NCBI GenBank assembly: GCA_947632485.1
Contig: CANRPJ010000002.1
Coordinates: 62,001-126,000, forward strand
Direction: 5' to 3'
Length of the DNA: 64,000 bases
Source of the DNA: an uncultured Muribaculaceae bacterium
Lineage (GTDB): Bacteria > Bacteroidota > Bacteroidia > Bacteroidales > Muribaculaceae
This document shows, piece after piece, positions 51,764 to 58,902 of this stretch. Both the position numbers and the translations under genes were made by a program. The first letter of the stretch is position 1; each line of letters starts with the position of its first letter. The notes below the pieces were generated by a model that was not told the DNA's origin, searched no databases, and worked only from the letters and a program-made list of their open reading frames with translations.

Positions 51764-52808
51764 GCGCGTGCTGGCCGTGCGCTTCTCCGCGCTCGGCGAT
51801 GTGGCGATGAGCATACCGGTGGTCTACGATGTATGCGTCTCCAACCCCGATGTGGAGTTCGTGATGCTGACGCGTAGCCATGCGGCCGGGCTTTTCATAA
51901 ACCGTCCGCCTAACCTTACGGTCGAAGCCGTGAATCTCGACGAATGGAAGGGACCCGGAGGCATGTGGAGGCTATGGCGCTCGCTGAATAAGAAATATGG
52001 ATTCGAGCGAGTGGTAGACCTCCACGATGTGATCCGCACTCGCCTGCTCGGCATCGCCGCCCTTTTCAGCGGTGTAGGGGTTTCGCGCCTTCGCAAGGGA
52101 CGCAGAGGCAAGCGCGCTCTTACGCGGCGCCGCAATAAGGTGCTTCTGCCGCTGGTAAGCAGCCGCGACCGCTACCGGGAGGCTTTCCACCGCGCCGGAT
52201 TCCGGCACACGGAGAAATTCAACTCCCTGTTTGAAGAGAGCGCTCCCGACCCTGCACTCTTCGCTGCCGCCACGCCGCCGAAGCAAGATGGCGAGCGCTG
52301 GGTGGCGATAGCTCCCTTCGCCGCCCACAGAGGCAAGATCTATCCCCTCGACCAGATGGAGGAGGTAGTGGCCGGGGTGGCCTCTGACCCCAACACGCGG
52401 ATCTTCCTGATGGGCCACGGTGAGAAGGAGACAAGAGTGCTGGCCGACTGGGCGCGGAAATGGCCGCGGGCGGTGAATGTAGCCGCTCTCGGACTCGGGC
52501 TCAAGGCGGAGCTCGCCTTGATGCACTATTGCGATGTGATGGTCTCGATGGATTCGGCCAATATGCATCTCGCCTCGCTCGTAAAGCTCCGTACCGTAAG
52601 CATCTGGGGCGCCACTCACCCCTATTGCGGCTTCCACGGCTGGCGCCAGAAGAAAGCGGATATGGTGCAGCTCGACCTCGTGTGCCGCCCGTGCTCGGTT
52701 TTTGGCGACAAGCCCTGCATGCGCCATGACTACCAGTGTATGCGCGCCCTCTCGCCGAAGCTGATCCTATCGCGCATAGCGCAGCCGGAAAAGAGAGATA
52801 ACCTATAA
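51744..52808 (+). CDS. Glycosyltransferase family 9 (heptosyltransferase-like)
   Basis: 354-aa GT-B fold enzyme that adds heptose or another sugar from an ADP-sugar to LPS core or a similar acceptor, at the cytoplasmic face. It starts RLRRVLAVRFSALGDVAMSIPVVYDV, the standard GT9 N terminus. The C-terminal half has GHGEKETRVLADWARKWPRAVNVAALGLGLKAELALMHYCDVMVSMDSANMHLASLVKL and WGATHPYCGFHGWRQ. Cysteines cluster at the end (VCRPCSVFGDKPCMRHDYQCM). It overlaps DUF4254 by 20 bases and precedes the GH27 gene by 23. Confidence 0.92.
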   Translation: MAKGRLRRVLAVRFSALGDVAMSIPVVYDVCVSNPDVEFVMLTRSHAAGLFINRPPNLTVEAVNLDEWKGPGGMWRLWRSLNKKYGFERVVDLHDVIRTRLLGIAALFSGVGVSRLRKGRRGKRALTRRRNKVLLPLVSSRDRYREAFHRAGFRHTEKFNSLFEESAPDPALFAAATPPKQDGERWVAIAPFAAHRGKIYPLDQMEEVVAGVASDPNTRIFLMGHGEKETRVLADWARKWPRAVNVAALGLGLKAELALMHYCDVMVSMDSANMHLASLVKLRTVSIWGATHPYCGFHGWRQKKADMVQLDLVCRPCSVFGDKPCMRHDYQCMRALSPKLILSRIAQPEKRDNL

Positions 52809-52831
52809 GAACCGACTAAACATATACCTAC

Positions 52832-54061
52832 ATGAAGAAACTGATTCTCACTCTGGCGCTTTGCGCTGCCGCTACGGCCGCCGACGCGCAGATGTATTTC
52901 GGCGACCAGAAAGAAGCCGCCGACTCAGCCTTCCTTATGCTCGCCCAGACTCCTCCGATGGGCTGGAACAGCTGGAATAAATTCGGCTGCGATGTGAGCG
53001 AAAAGCTCGTAAAGGAGATGGCCGACGCCATGGTAGCTACCGGTATGAAAGATGCCGGCTACGAATACCTCGTGATCGACGACTGCTGGCAGGTGGGCCG
53101 CGATGCAGAAGGCTATATCCAGGTAGATGCCGAGCGCTTCCCCAGCGGAATGAAGGCGCTTGCCGACTATGTGCATTCCAAGGGCCTGAAGCTCGGAGTA
53201 TATTCCTGCGCCGGCTCAGAGACCTGCCAGGGGCGCCCCGGAAGCCGCGGCTACCAGTTTCAGGACGCACGCACCTATGCCAACTGGGGTGTTGACTATC
53301 TGAAATATGACTGGTGCTCCAACGAGGGCCAGAACGCCGAGGCAGCCTATAAGACCATGAGCGACGCCCTCAAGCAGTGTGGCCGTCCGATCGTGTTCAG
53401 CATCTGCGAATGGGGCGAAAACGAGCCCTGGAAGTGGGGCAAGGGCATCGGCCACCTCTGGAGGATCACACCCGATATCCGCGACTGCTACCAGTGTCTG
53501 TTCGACTGGGGTGGTGTAGGAGTGCTCGATATCGTCGACAAGATGGCCGACCTCTATCCCTACGCCGGACCGGGCCATTGGAACGATGCTGAAATGCTCG
53601 AGGTTGGCAACGGCGGAATGACCCACGACGAATATGTGACCCACTTCTCGATGTGGTGCATGCTGGCTGCTCCGCTGATGAGCGGCAACGACCTGCGCAA
53701 CATGAGCAAGGAGACAATTGATATTCTCACGAACAAAGAGGTGATCGCCGTGAACCAGGACAAGCTGGGCAAGCAGGGTATCCGCTTCATGGATATGGGC
53801 GACCACGAAATCTGGGCCAAGCCCCTCGCCGACGGTGAAATCGCCATCTGCTTCCTCAACCGCGCTGATACCCCCTGGAAGCTCGACTACGACTGGAAGC
53901 ACCAGACGATGTATTTCGCCCGCGATATCAGTTTCCGCAAACACGTCTACGATGTGCGCGATCTGTGGCAGCACAAGAACATCGGCACTACCGACTCCAA
54001 TCTCAAGGCTGAGATTCCGGCCCACGGCGTGCTTATGGTGCGCCTCTCGCCCAAGAAATAA
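52832..54061 (+). CDS. GH27 alpha-galactosidase, exported
   Basis: 409-aa secreted or periplasmic hydrolase with signal peptide ending ADAQ. GH27 marks are TPPMGWNSWNKFGCDVSE (about 40-57), EYLVIDDCWQ, nucleophile Asp160 in LKYDWCSN, and acid/base Asp215 in WRITPDIRDC. ICEWGENEPW and NMWCMLAAPLMSGNDL-like SMWCMLAAPLMSGNDLR are also typical. A C-terminal beta domain completes it. It removes terminal alpha-galactose (or N-acetylgalactosamine) from glycans. A strong terminator follows. Confidence 0.95.
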   Translation: MKKLILTLALCAAATAADAQMYFGDQKEAADSAFLMLAQTPPMGWNSWNKFGCDVSEKLVKEMADAMVATGMKDAGYEYLVIDDCWQVGRDAEGYIQVDAERFPSGMKALADYVHSKGLKLGVYSCAGSETCQGRPGSRGYQFQDARTYANWGVDYLKYDWCSNEGQNAEAAYKTMSDALKQCGRPIVFSICEWGENEPWKWGKGIGHLWRITPDIRDCYQCLFDWGGVGVLDIVDKMADLYPYAGPGHWNDAEMLEVGNGGMTHDEYVTHFSMWCMLAAPLMSGNDLRNMSKETIDILTNKEVIAVNQDKLGKQGIRFMDMGDHEIWAKPLADGEIAICFLNRADTPWKLDYDWKHQTMYFARDISFRKHVYDVRDLWQHKNIGTTDSNLKAEIPAHGVLMVRLSPKK

Positions 54062-54079
54062 TCCCGAAGCCTAAAAATC

Positions 54080-54118
54080 GCTCCCGGACACCTTCACAGG
54101 CATCCGGGAGCTTTTTTT
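54080..54118. terminator. Intrinsic terminator after GH27 gene (T-runs both sides)
   Basis: GCTCCCGGA pairs with TCCGGGAGC around a 13-base loop, followed by TTTTTTT on the plus strand. On the minus strand the stem is followed by GATTTTT, so it could also stop a transcript from the orphan promoter at 54420-54450. Confidence 0.9.
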
Positions 54119-54303
54119 ACGAACTAACTCGGATTATATCTTTAGTAGGCGTAAGCTGCATCTCAGCAGCGAATCCGCCTGATTATTCCAAGTCGGCTGC
54201 AATTGCCCCTCTCCGGGGCGATCGTTTCTCGACTCAATTAGATGTTGAAGATACTGGCATGAATCTACCCCGCCGGAAACATCGATTCCGACGAAATAAT
54301 AAA

Positions 54304-54375
54304 TCAGACAGTGCCTTTCGGCATTGCCACCCTAATAATGGTGAAAAGCAGATTATGCTTCAGCGCATCTATCAT
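54304..54375 (-). CDS. Possible 23-aa small protein
   Basis: ATG at 54373-54375, ending with TGA at 54304-54306. The peptide begins MIDALKHNLLFTII and ends MPKGTV, amphipathic with a hydrophobic middle. The start lies about 45 bases after a consensus promoter. There is no ribosome-binding site, as is normal here. It may be a real microprotein, a leader peptide, or chance; nothing downstream on this strand is an intact gene. Confidence 0.3.
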   Translation of the reverse strand: MIDALKHNLLFTIIRVAMPKGTV

Positions 54376-54419
54376 GTCTAAATTGAGCTACAAATGTAAT
54401 TATTGTTGCAATTCGACAA

Positions 54420-54450
54420 CAAATTTACGACTTTAATCTGACACTGCAAA
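54420..54450 (-). promoter_or_regulatory. Orphan consensus promoter, minus strand
   Basis: Read on the minus strand: TTTG (54450-54447), exactly 19 bases, then TAAATTTG (54427-54420). This is the cleanest consensus promoter in the window, yet no annotated gene follows it in the 300 bases before the GH27 terminator. Confidence 0.7.
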
Positions 54451-54577
54451 CTTTTGACCTAAAAAATTTCTCTTTTCCCTGAAATTTTTTTCATCTTTCT
54501 ACTCCCCGAAGCAACCGGCAGGCCCGCTTTAAGCGTCTTAAAGCTTAATAACCAATATATTATAGCGAAAAGTATGG

Positions 54578-54614
54578 GAAAGGCTGCGCCTCACAATCTG
54601 CGGCACAGCCTTTC
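54578..54614 (-). terminator. Terminator of putA
   Basis: GAAAGGCTG-GCC pairs with GGC-CAGCCTTTC (one A-C type mismatch) around an 11-base loop. On the minus strand it is followed by a T-rich tract (CCCATACTTTTCG). It lies just after the putA stop. Confidence 0.7.
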
Positions 54615-54642
54615 GCTCTATTTATAAAAATCAGGACTTGTG

Positions 54643-57600
54643 TTACTTATCCTCGGGCACTACCGGCATCGATCCGTAGCGATGATACTCGAAGCTGATT
54701 GACTGCTCCTTAAGATAGTTGATCAGCTCCAGGCGACCCTCGTTGAGCGGTCGCTGCGAGGCCACATGGCGGTCGGCGGCAGCGGCTGCCTTCCAAAGCT
54801 CCTCAGGCACCTCACCGCCCAGCGTGCGCAGGCGCTCATAGCTGCCTACCGACTTGAGGAATGCATCAAGGCTCTCCACCTTCACGCGGGTGCCTAGCTT
54901 CTTCACATCGGCAAGAATCGGATTCTGCGGATCTATGCTGACTGTGAGAGGAGCGCCTACTATCGAAGCGGCTACCACTACTTTCTCCACATCGGAGAGC
55001 TTGTCGCCATCGAGCACACGCAGCCCCATCGACTTCACCGGCAGATAGCGGAACAGATTCTGCTCGCCGATGCACTTGTTCCAGTCGCGGATAGTGGAGA
55101 ATTCCTCCTTATAGGCATTCTCATAGCTCTTGCGCCAGTCTTTCACGGCTCCGGGCTTATCGGTAATCACCATGAACTGAGCGGCATAGTTCGGACCTCC
55201 GGCTTTGGTGCCTCCGCCAAAGGAAGAGAGCTTCATGCCTCCGAAGGGCTGACGGTTCACCACAGCGCCCGTAGTGCCGCGGTTTATATAGAGGTTACCG
55301 GCCTCTACGCTCTCGCGCCATTTCTTCTGCTCATTCTCATCGAGGCTCTGCAGGCCGGAAGTAAGGCCATAAGGCAGCGAGTTAACGAGCGAGATCGCTT
55401 CGTCGAGATCCTTCACCGGCACTACGCTCAGCAGCGGGCCAAAAAGCTCTGTCTGGAAGGAATAGCTGCCAGGCTTGACGCCAATCTTCACTCCGGGCGA
55501 CATTATATAATGCTTCTCATCAAGCCATTTCGGCTCTACAAGCCAGCTTTCGCCCGGCTCGAGCTCGAAGGCTTTCAGGAGCTTCTCATTCTTATTGGTG
55601 ATCATCGGACCCACGGTGTTGCCCATGTTCCATACCGGACCTACCTTGATCGAGGTTGCGCAGTCTACTATGAGCTTACGGAAGCTCTCATCGTCGTAAA
55701 CGCTCTTCTCCACAAGCAGCAGCGAGGTGGCGGAGCATTTCTGACCTGCATTGCCAAACGCGCTCGCGCAGGCGTTCATCACCGCGTGGCCACGGTCAGC
55801 GCTCGCTGTAATGATCATCACATTCTTGCCGCCAGTTTCAGCCGTCAGAGCCTTGCCCGGATTATTGCGGGCTATGTCCTGAGCCGTATCGGTGCCGCCG
55901 GTAAGGATCACATGGTCGATTACGGGCGATGACGTGAGCATCGGCAGCGCCTCATGGTCAGGCACCACTACCTGCAGCGCCTCTTTAGGCACTCCGGCGT
56001 CCCACAGCGCCTGAGCGGCCATCCAGGCTATCGGAGCAGCCACAGTGGCCGGCTTAAGGATACAGGTGTTGCCTGTAGCCAGAGCAGCGCAAACGCCTCC
56101 CATAGGAATGGCACACGGGAAATTCCAGGGCGAAATCACCAGCACGGTGCCTTTGGGAGCCATGTCTACCGTCTCGAGATCCTCGAATTTCTTCACCGTA
56201 GTGGTATAGAAGCGTGCATAGTCAATAGCCTCGCTCACCTCCGTATCGCCCTCTGTGATAGTCTTGCCGGTAATCGCGCTCATCGCTCCTATCAGATCGC
56301 CGCGCATCTCGGCAAGCTTGTTGGCGCCGGCGGAGAGAATCTCGTGGCGCTTCTCAAGCGGGAGCTTACGCCAGCCTGAAGGATCGGTTTCGGCTATCTT
56401 CAGGATCTCCTCAACCTCTTTCTTTCCGGCGCGACACATCTCCACTACCGTCACCTCATCGTTCTGGCAATGATCCTTATACGACTGCACATCGGAAGTC
56501 TCTACCGTCTTGTCGCCTATCTGCACCGGAATCAGCTCCGGCTTATCGCCCGGATTCTTCTTCCATTTTGCATATACGCCCTCAATCCAGCTCTGGTTGG
56601 GGAAGAGATCGAAGTCGGTGTCGGGCTCATTCTTCATCTCCCACGACGGCTCGCGGTGCTGATAGGGCTTGTTGCGGTCCTGCTGACGCTTCTGGCCGTT
56701 GAAGATTGTGCCCTTCATATCGTAGGCCTCGTCAAACTGGTCGGCCAAGAATTTCCAGGTCTCCGTGCCGGGCTTGAGATTGAAAGAGTAGGCAAGGAAG
56801 TTTTCCGGGCCCGTATTCTCGTCGAGACGTCTCACCAGATAAGACACGGCATTAAGGAAGTTTTCCTCCTTCACCACCGGAGCATAAAGAAGCACGTAGG
56901 ATCCGAGCTCCTTCTGGGCGCGCCAGAGATGATTGGCCATACCCTCGAGCATCTCGAAGCAGAACGTCTCCGGGCGTGTGCCGTATTTCTGCGTAAGAAG
57001 CCATGCATAAGCTATCGTATAGAGGTTATGGCTCGCCATGCCGATATGGAGCACTTCGGCATTCTCCGGCTTCAGCGCGCGCTCAAGAATGTTCATATAG
57101 CAGGCGTCGACCTCTACCTTCGAGTCGCGGCAAGGCATCGTCCAGCCGCGCAAGCTGCTGACTACGTTCTCCATATCGAGGTTACAGCCCTTCACAAGGC
57201 GCATCTTGATCGGCGAGCCACCCTCAGCCACCCTCTTGCGGGCAAACTCCAGAAGCTCCGTCTGGAAATCCCAGGCGTCGGGCAGATAAGCCTGCACCAC
57301 GATACCCGCCTCATAATTCTTGAACTGAGGCTTGCTCATCACCTCGAAGAAGAGCTTCTTGGTCATGTGGAAGTCCTTGTATTCCTCCATATCGAGGTTT
57401 ATGAACTTCGGCTTCGTCACTCCGTGCTTGTCGGTATAGGGGAAATCAATAGCCTTCTGATAGAGCAGGGTCATGCGGCGCACAAGCTCCGGGAAGATCT
57501 CCTCATGGTTAAGACCGTGGATATGGGCGCATATACCAGAAATCTTCACCGATATATAGTTGATCTCCGGATTCTCGAGAGCCTCCAGGTAGCGCTCGAA

Positions 57601-58083
57601 GCGACGGTTGGCTTCGCGCTCGCCGATCACCACCTCACCGATAAGATTCACATTCTGGCCTACCTCCTGATCCTTACGCTCCTTAAGGTGCTTGTCGAGC
57701 GCCTTCTCTTCGGCATCGAGGCATACGGCGGTAGTATCCTTGCGCGTGCGCCATTTGATAATGGGAATAGCAATATCAGCCACTCCGGGCAGCTCTGCCG
57801 TAGCCACGAAGAGCTTGAAGAGCAGACGGTCGCGAGTATTGAAGAAGCCCGGAATGCCATACTCCTTCACCATGCCCTTGATTCTGCGGGCCAGGATTTT
57901 ATTATTCCGGATCTGCGAGGTCTCATCGAGCATCTTGCAGAGGAAAACCTTGTCGGCATGATTCTGAACCATACCGGCATATTTAGCCTGCTCAGCGCGT
58001 TCTGCCGGGGTAAGCTGGGCCTCACAGGCCTCGTAAAGGGTCATCACTCGGTCATGAACCTCTTTTTTGGTAATTGTCGCCAT
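54643..58083 (-). CDS. putA: Bifunctional proline dehydrogenase / L-glutamate-gamma-semialdehyde dehydrogenase
   Basis: 1146-aa enzyme that oxidises proline to glutamate in two steps. The proline dehydrogenase domain spans about 60-460 (MRLVKGCNLDMEN, LHIGMASHNLYTIAYA, FEMLEGMANHLWRA). The aldehyde dehydrogenase domain spans about 540-1050 (SPWNFP 651-656, catalytic Glu749 in TAETGGKN, nucleophile Cys783 in NAGQKCSATS). The N terminus has no ribbon-helix-helix DNA-binding domain, so it is not an autoregulator like E. coli PutA. A minus-strand -7 element TATATTTG lies at 58131-58138. The gene is alone. Confidence 0.93.
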   Translation of the reverse strand: MATITKKEVHDRVMTLYEACEAQLTPAERAEQAKYAGMVQNHADKVFLCKMLDETSQIRNNKILARRIKGMVKEYGIPGFFNTRDRLLFKLFVATAELPGVADIAIPIIKWRTRKDTTAVCLDAEEKALDKHLKERKDQEVGQNVNLIGEVVIGEREANRRFERYLEALENPEINYISVKISGICAHIHGLNHEEIFPELVRRMTLLYQKAIDFPYTDKHGVTKPKFINLDMEEYKDFHMTKKLFFEVMSKPQFKNYEAGIVVQAYLPDAWDFQTELLEFARKRVAEGGSPIKMRLVKGCNLDMENVVSSLRGWTMPCRDSKVEVDACYMNILERALKPENAEVLHIGMASHNLYTIAYAWLLTQKYGTRPETFCFEMLEGMANHLWRAQKELGSYVLLYAPVVKEENFLNAVSYLVRRLDENTGPENFLAYSFNLKPGTETWKFLADQFDEAYDMKGTIFNGQKRQQDRNKPYQHREPSWEMKNEPDTDFDLFPNQSWIEGVYAKWKKNPGDKPELIPVQIGDKTVETSDVQSYKDHCQNDEVTVVEMCRAGKKEVEEILKIAETDPSGWRKLPLEKRHEILSAGANKLAEMRGDLIGAMSAITGKTITEGDTEVSEAIDYARFYTTTVKKFEDLETVDMAPKGTVLVISPWNFPCAIPMGGVCAALATGNTCILKPATVAAPIAWMAAQALWDAGVPKEALQVVVPDHEALPMLTSSPVIDHVILTGGTDTAQDIARNNPGKALTAETGGKNVMIITASADRGHAVMNACASAFGNAGQKCSATSLLLVEKSVYDDESFRKLIVDCATSIKVGPVWNMGNTVGPMITNKNEKLLKAFELEPGESWLVEPKWLDEKHYIMSPGVKIGVKPGSYSFQTELFGPLLSVVPVKDLDEAISLVNSLPYGLTSGLQSLDENEQKKWRESVEAGNLYINRGTTGAVVNRQPFGGMKLSSFGGGTKAGGPNYAAQFMVITDKPGAVKDWRKSYENAYKEEFSTIRDWNKCIGEQNLFRYLPVKSMGLRVLDGDKLSDVEKVVVAASIVGAPLTVSIDPQNPILADVKKLGTRVKVESLDAFLKSVGSYERLRTLGGEVPEELWKAAAAADRHVASQRPLNEGRLELINYLKEQSISFEYHRYGSMPVVPEDK

Positions 58084-58243
58084 ATAGTCGATTTTAAGGT
58101 TAAATAATTTTTATTGTTGCGTATCTGCCACAAATATAAGCAAATTAAATGTAAATGCCTCTACTTTCCCGAAAAAAGAATAAATTTTTTGTCCGCCTTT
58201 ACGTTAATCCCTAAGAATCAGAGTGAAGCAAAAGCCCTCCCGA

Positions 58244-58280
58244 CAGCGGCATTACCGTCAGAAGCCAATGCCATCGGCTT
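58244..58280 (+). repeat. Palindrome-containing direct repeat, copy A
   Basis: Matches 58774-58810 at 32 of 37 positions. It ends in AAGCCAATGCCATCGGCTT, a palindrome with flanking T-run (terminator-like). Confidence 0.7.
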
Positions 58281-58330
58281 TTTCAGGGAAAAGGGAGACC
58301 AGTGGACGCGGGAGAAAGGAGTCTTGACTA

Positions 58331-58418
58331 CCTTGACACGGTTTTAGGGTTATATTGCTGAGTGATAGCGATATAACCCCTTGTCAATGTCAAGGCCGTC
58401 AAGGGGCCTGTACGGAGG
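58331..58418 (+). repeat. Dispersed CCTTGACAC element, copy 2
   Basis: 88 bases, matching 61241-61328 at 79 of 88 positions in the same orientation. Outer CCTTGACA pairs with TGTCAAGG. The inner hairpin is GGGTTATAT-GCT with AGCGATATAACCC. It ends with a second GTCAAGGGGCC unit. Confidence 0.85.
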
Positions 58419-58462
58419 AAGCAGCAATAAAGTGAGCCGCGAAGCGGTGAGATTGTGGTAAA

Positions 58463-58491
58463 CCGTGGGTGGAGCAAAGCGGAGCCCACGG
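58463..58491. repeat. Hairpin CCGTGGG / CCCACGG
   Basis: CCGTGGG (58463-58469) and CCCACGG (58485-58491) around a purine-rich 15-base loop. It is preceded by GTGGTAAA, which also recurs (as the complement) beside the hairpin at 58719-58750. Confidence 0.6.
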
Positions 58492-58718
58492 AAATGACCA
58501 ACGCAAAACACCTGAGCTGCGGAGCTGCGATGTTATAGTAGCCTATGTATGAGCAGAGAGAGCAAAGAAGATTCTGACCGCCTCATCAGCTTTCGGGCAG
58601 ATAGTGGTTAGAGGAAACGTGGCAACTATGCTGCTGTAGGTAGCATTTATGGTAAACCTCACGCTTGCAGCCAATATGATGACCTCTTGCGAGGTCAGGT
58701 TTGTACATGCATCTATGT

Positions 58719-58750
58719 CCTCACGCTGCGGCAGAGCCGCGAGCGTGAGG
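58719..58750. repeat. Long hairpin CCTCACGCT / AGCGTGAGG
   Basis: A perfect 9-bp outer stem plus inner CGGC/GCCG pairing. The right arm with flanking CTTACCA is an inverted match to 58650-58665. It has no T-run, so terminator function is doubtful. Confidence 0.65.
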
Positions 58751-58773
58751 CTTACCACAAACGCAGCCTTCGG

Positions 58774-58810
58774 CAGCGGTCTTACCCTCAGAAGCCCATG
58801 CCATGGGCTT
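58774..58810 (+). repeat. Palindrome-containing direct repeat, copy B
   Basis: Second copy of the 37-base repeat, exactly 530 bases from copy A. The palindrome here is perfect (AAGCCCATGCCATGGGCTT) and followed by TTC and A-runs. Confidence 0.7.
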
Positions 58811-58902
58811 TTCTGAAAAAAAAGTTGGGGTGGGAGTGTCACAAATCGAGCATTTCTCAGTCATGTATATAAAGGACTATAAACAGGACTAAACTTAGAA
58901 TC

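Larger units (their letters stand above)
54119..54577. other. Intergenic region with an orphan promoter and no clear long gene
   Basis: About 460 bases between the GH27 terminator and the putA terminator. It holds a minus-strand consensus promoter and a 23-codon open frame (listed separately). A further overlapping minus-strand frame without ATG, of about 65 codons from roughly 54320 to 54130, resembles no protein I recognise. It may be a decayed gene or an RNA gene. Confidence 0.5.
58084..58902. other. Repeat-rich intergenic region, no supported gene
   Basis: About 820 bases between divergent putA and the beta-barrel gene. It contains a 37-base direct repeat (58244 and 58774), one 88-bp CCTTGACAC element, three hairpins (58463-58491, 58680-58697, 58719-58750), and an inverted repeat TGGTAAACCTCACGCT (58650-58665) against 58742-58757. 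Short open frames here have no coding character. It looks like a mosaic of non-coding repeats. Confidence 0.7.

Noticed and set aside
54130..54320. A minus-strand frame containing FVGIDVS, like the start of IS110 transposases
   Set aside because: The residues after this string do not follow IS110 and the frame has no ATG. Seven matching residues alone are too little.
56470..58107. A 545-codon open frame on the strand opposite putA
   Set aside because: It is the antisense of a fully conserved enzyme and shows no recognisable domain. Long antisense frames are common in GC-rich coding DNA.
58543..58842. A 99-codon minus-strand frame in the repeat-rich gap
   Set aside because: It is made of hairpins and repeats with no coding pattern or promoter, so it is very probably chance.
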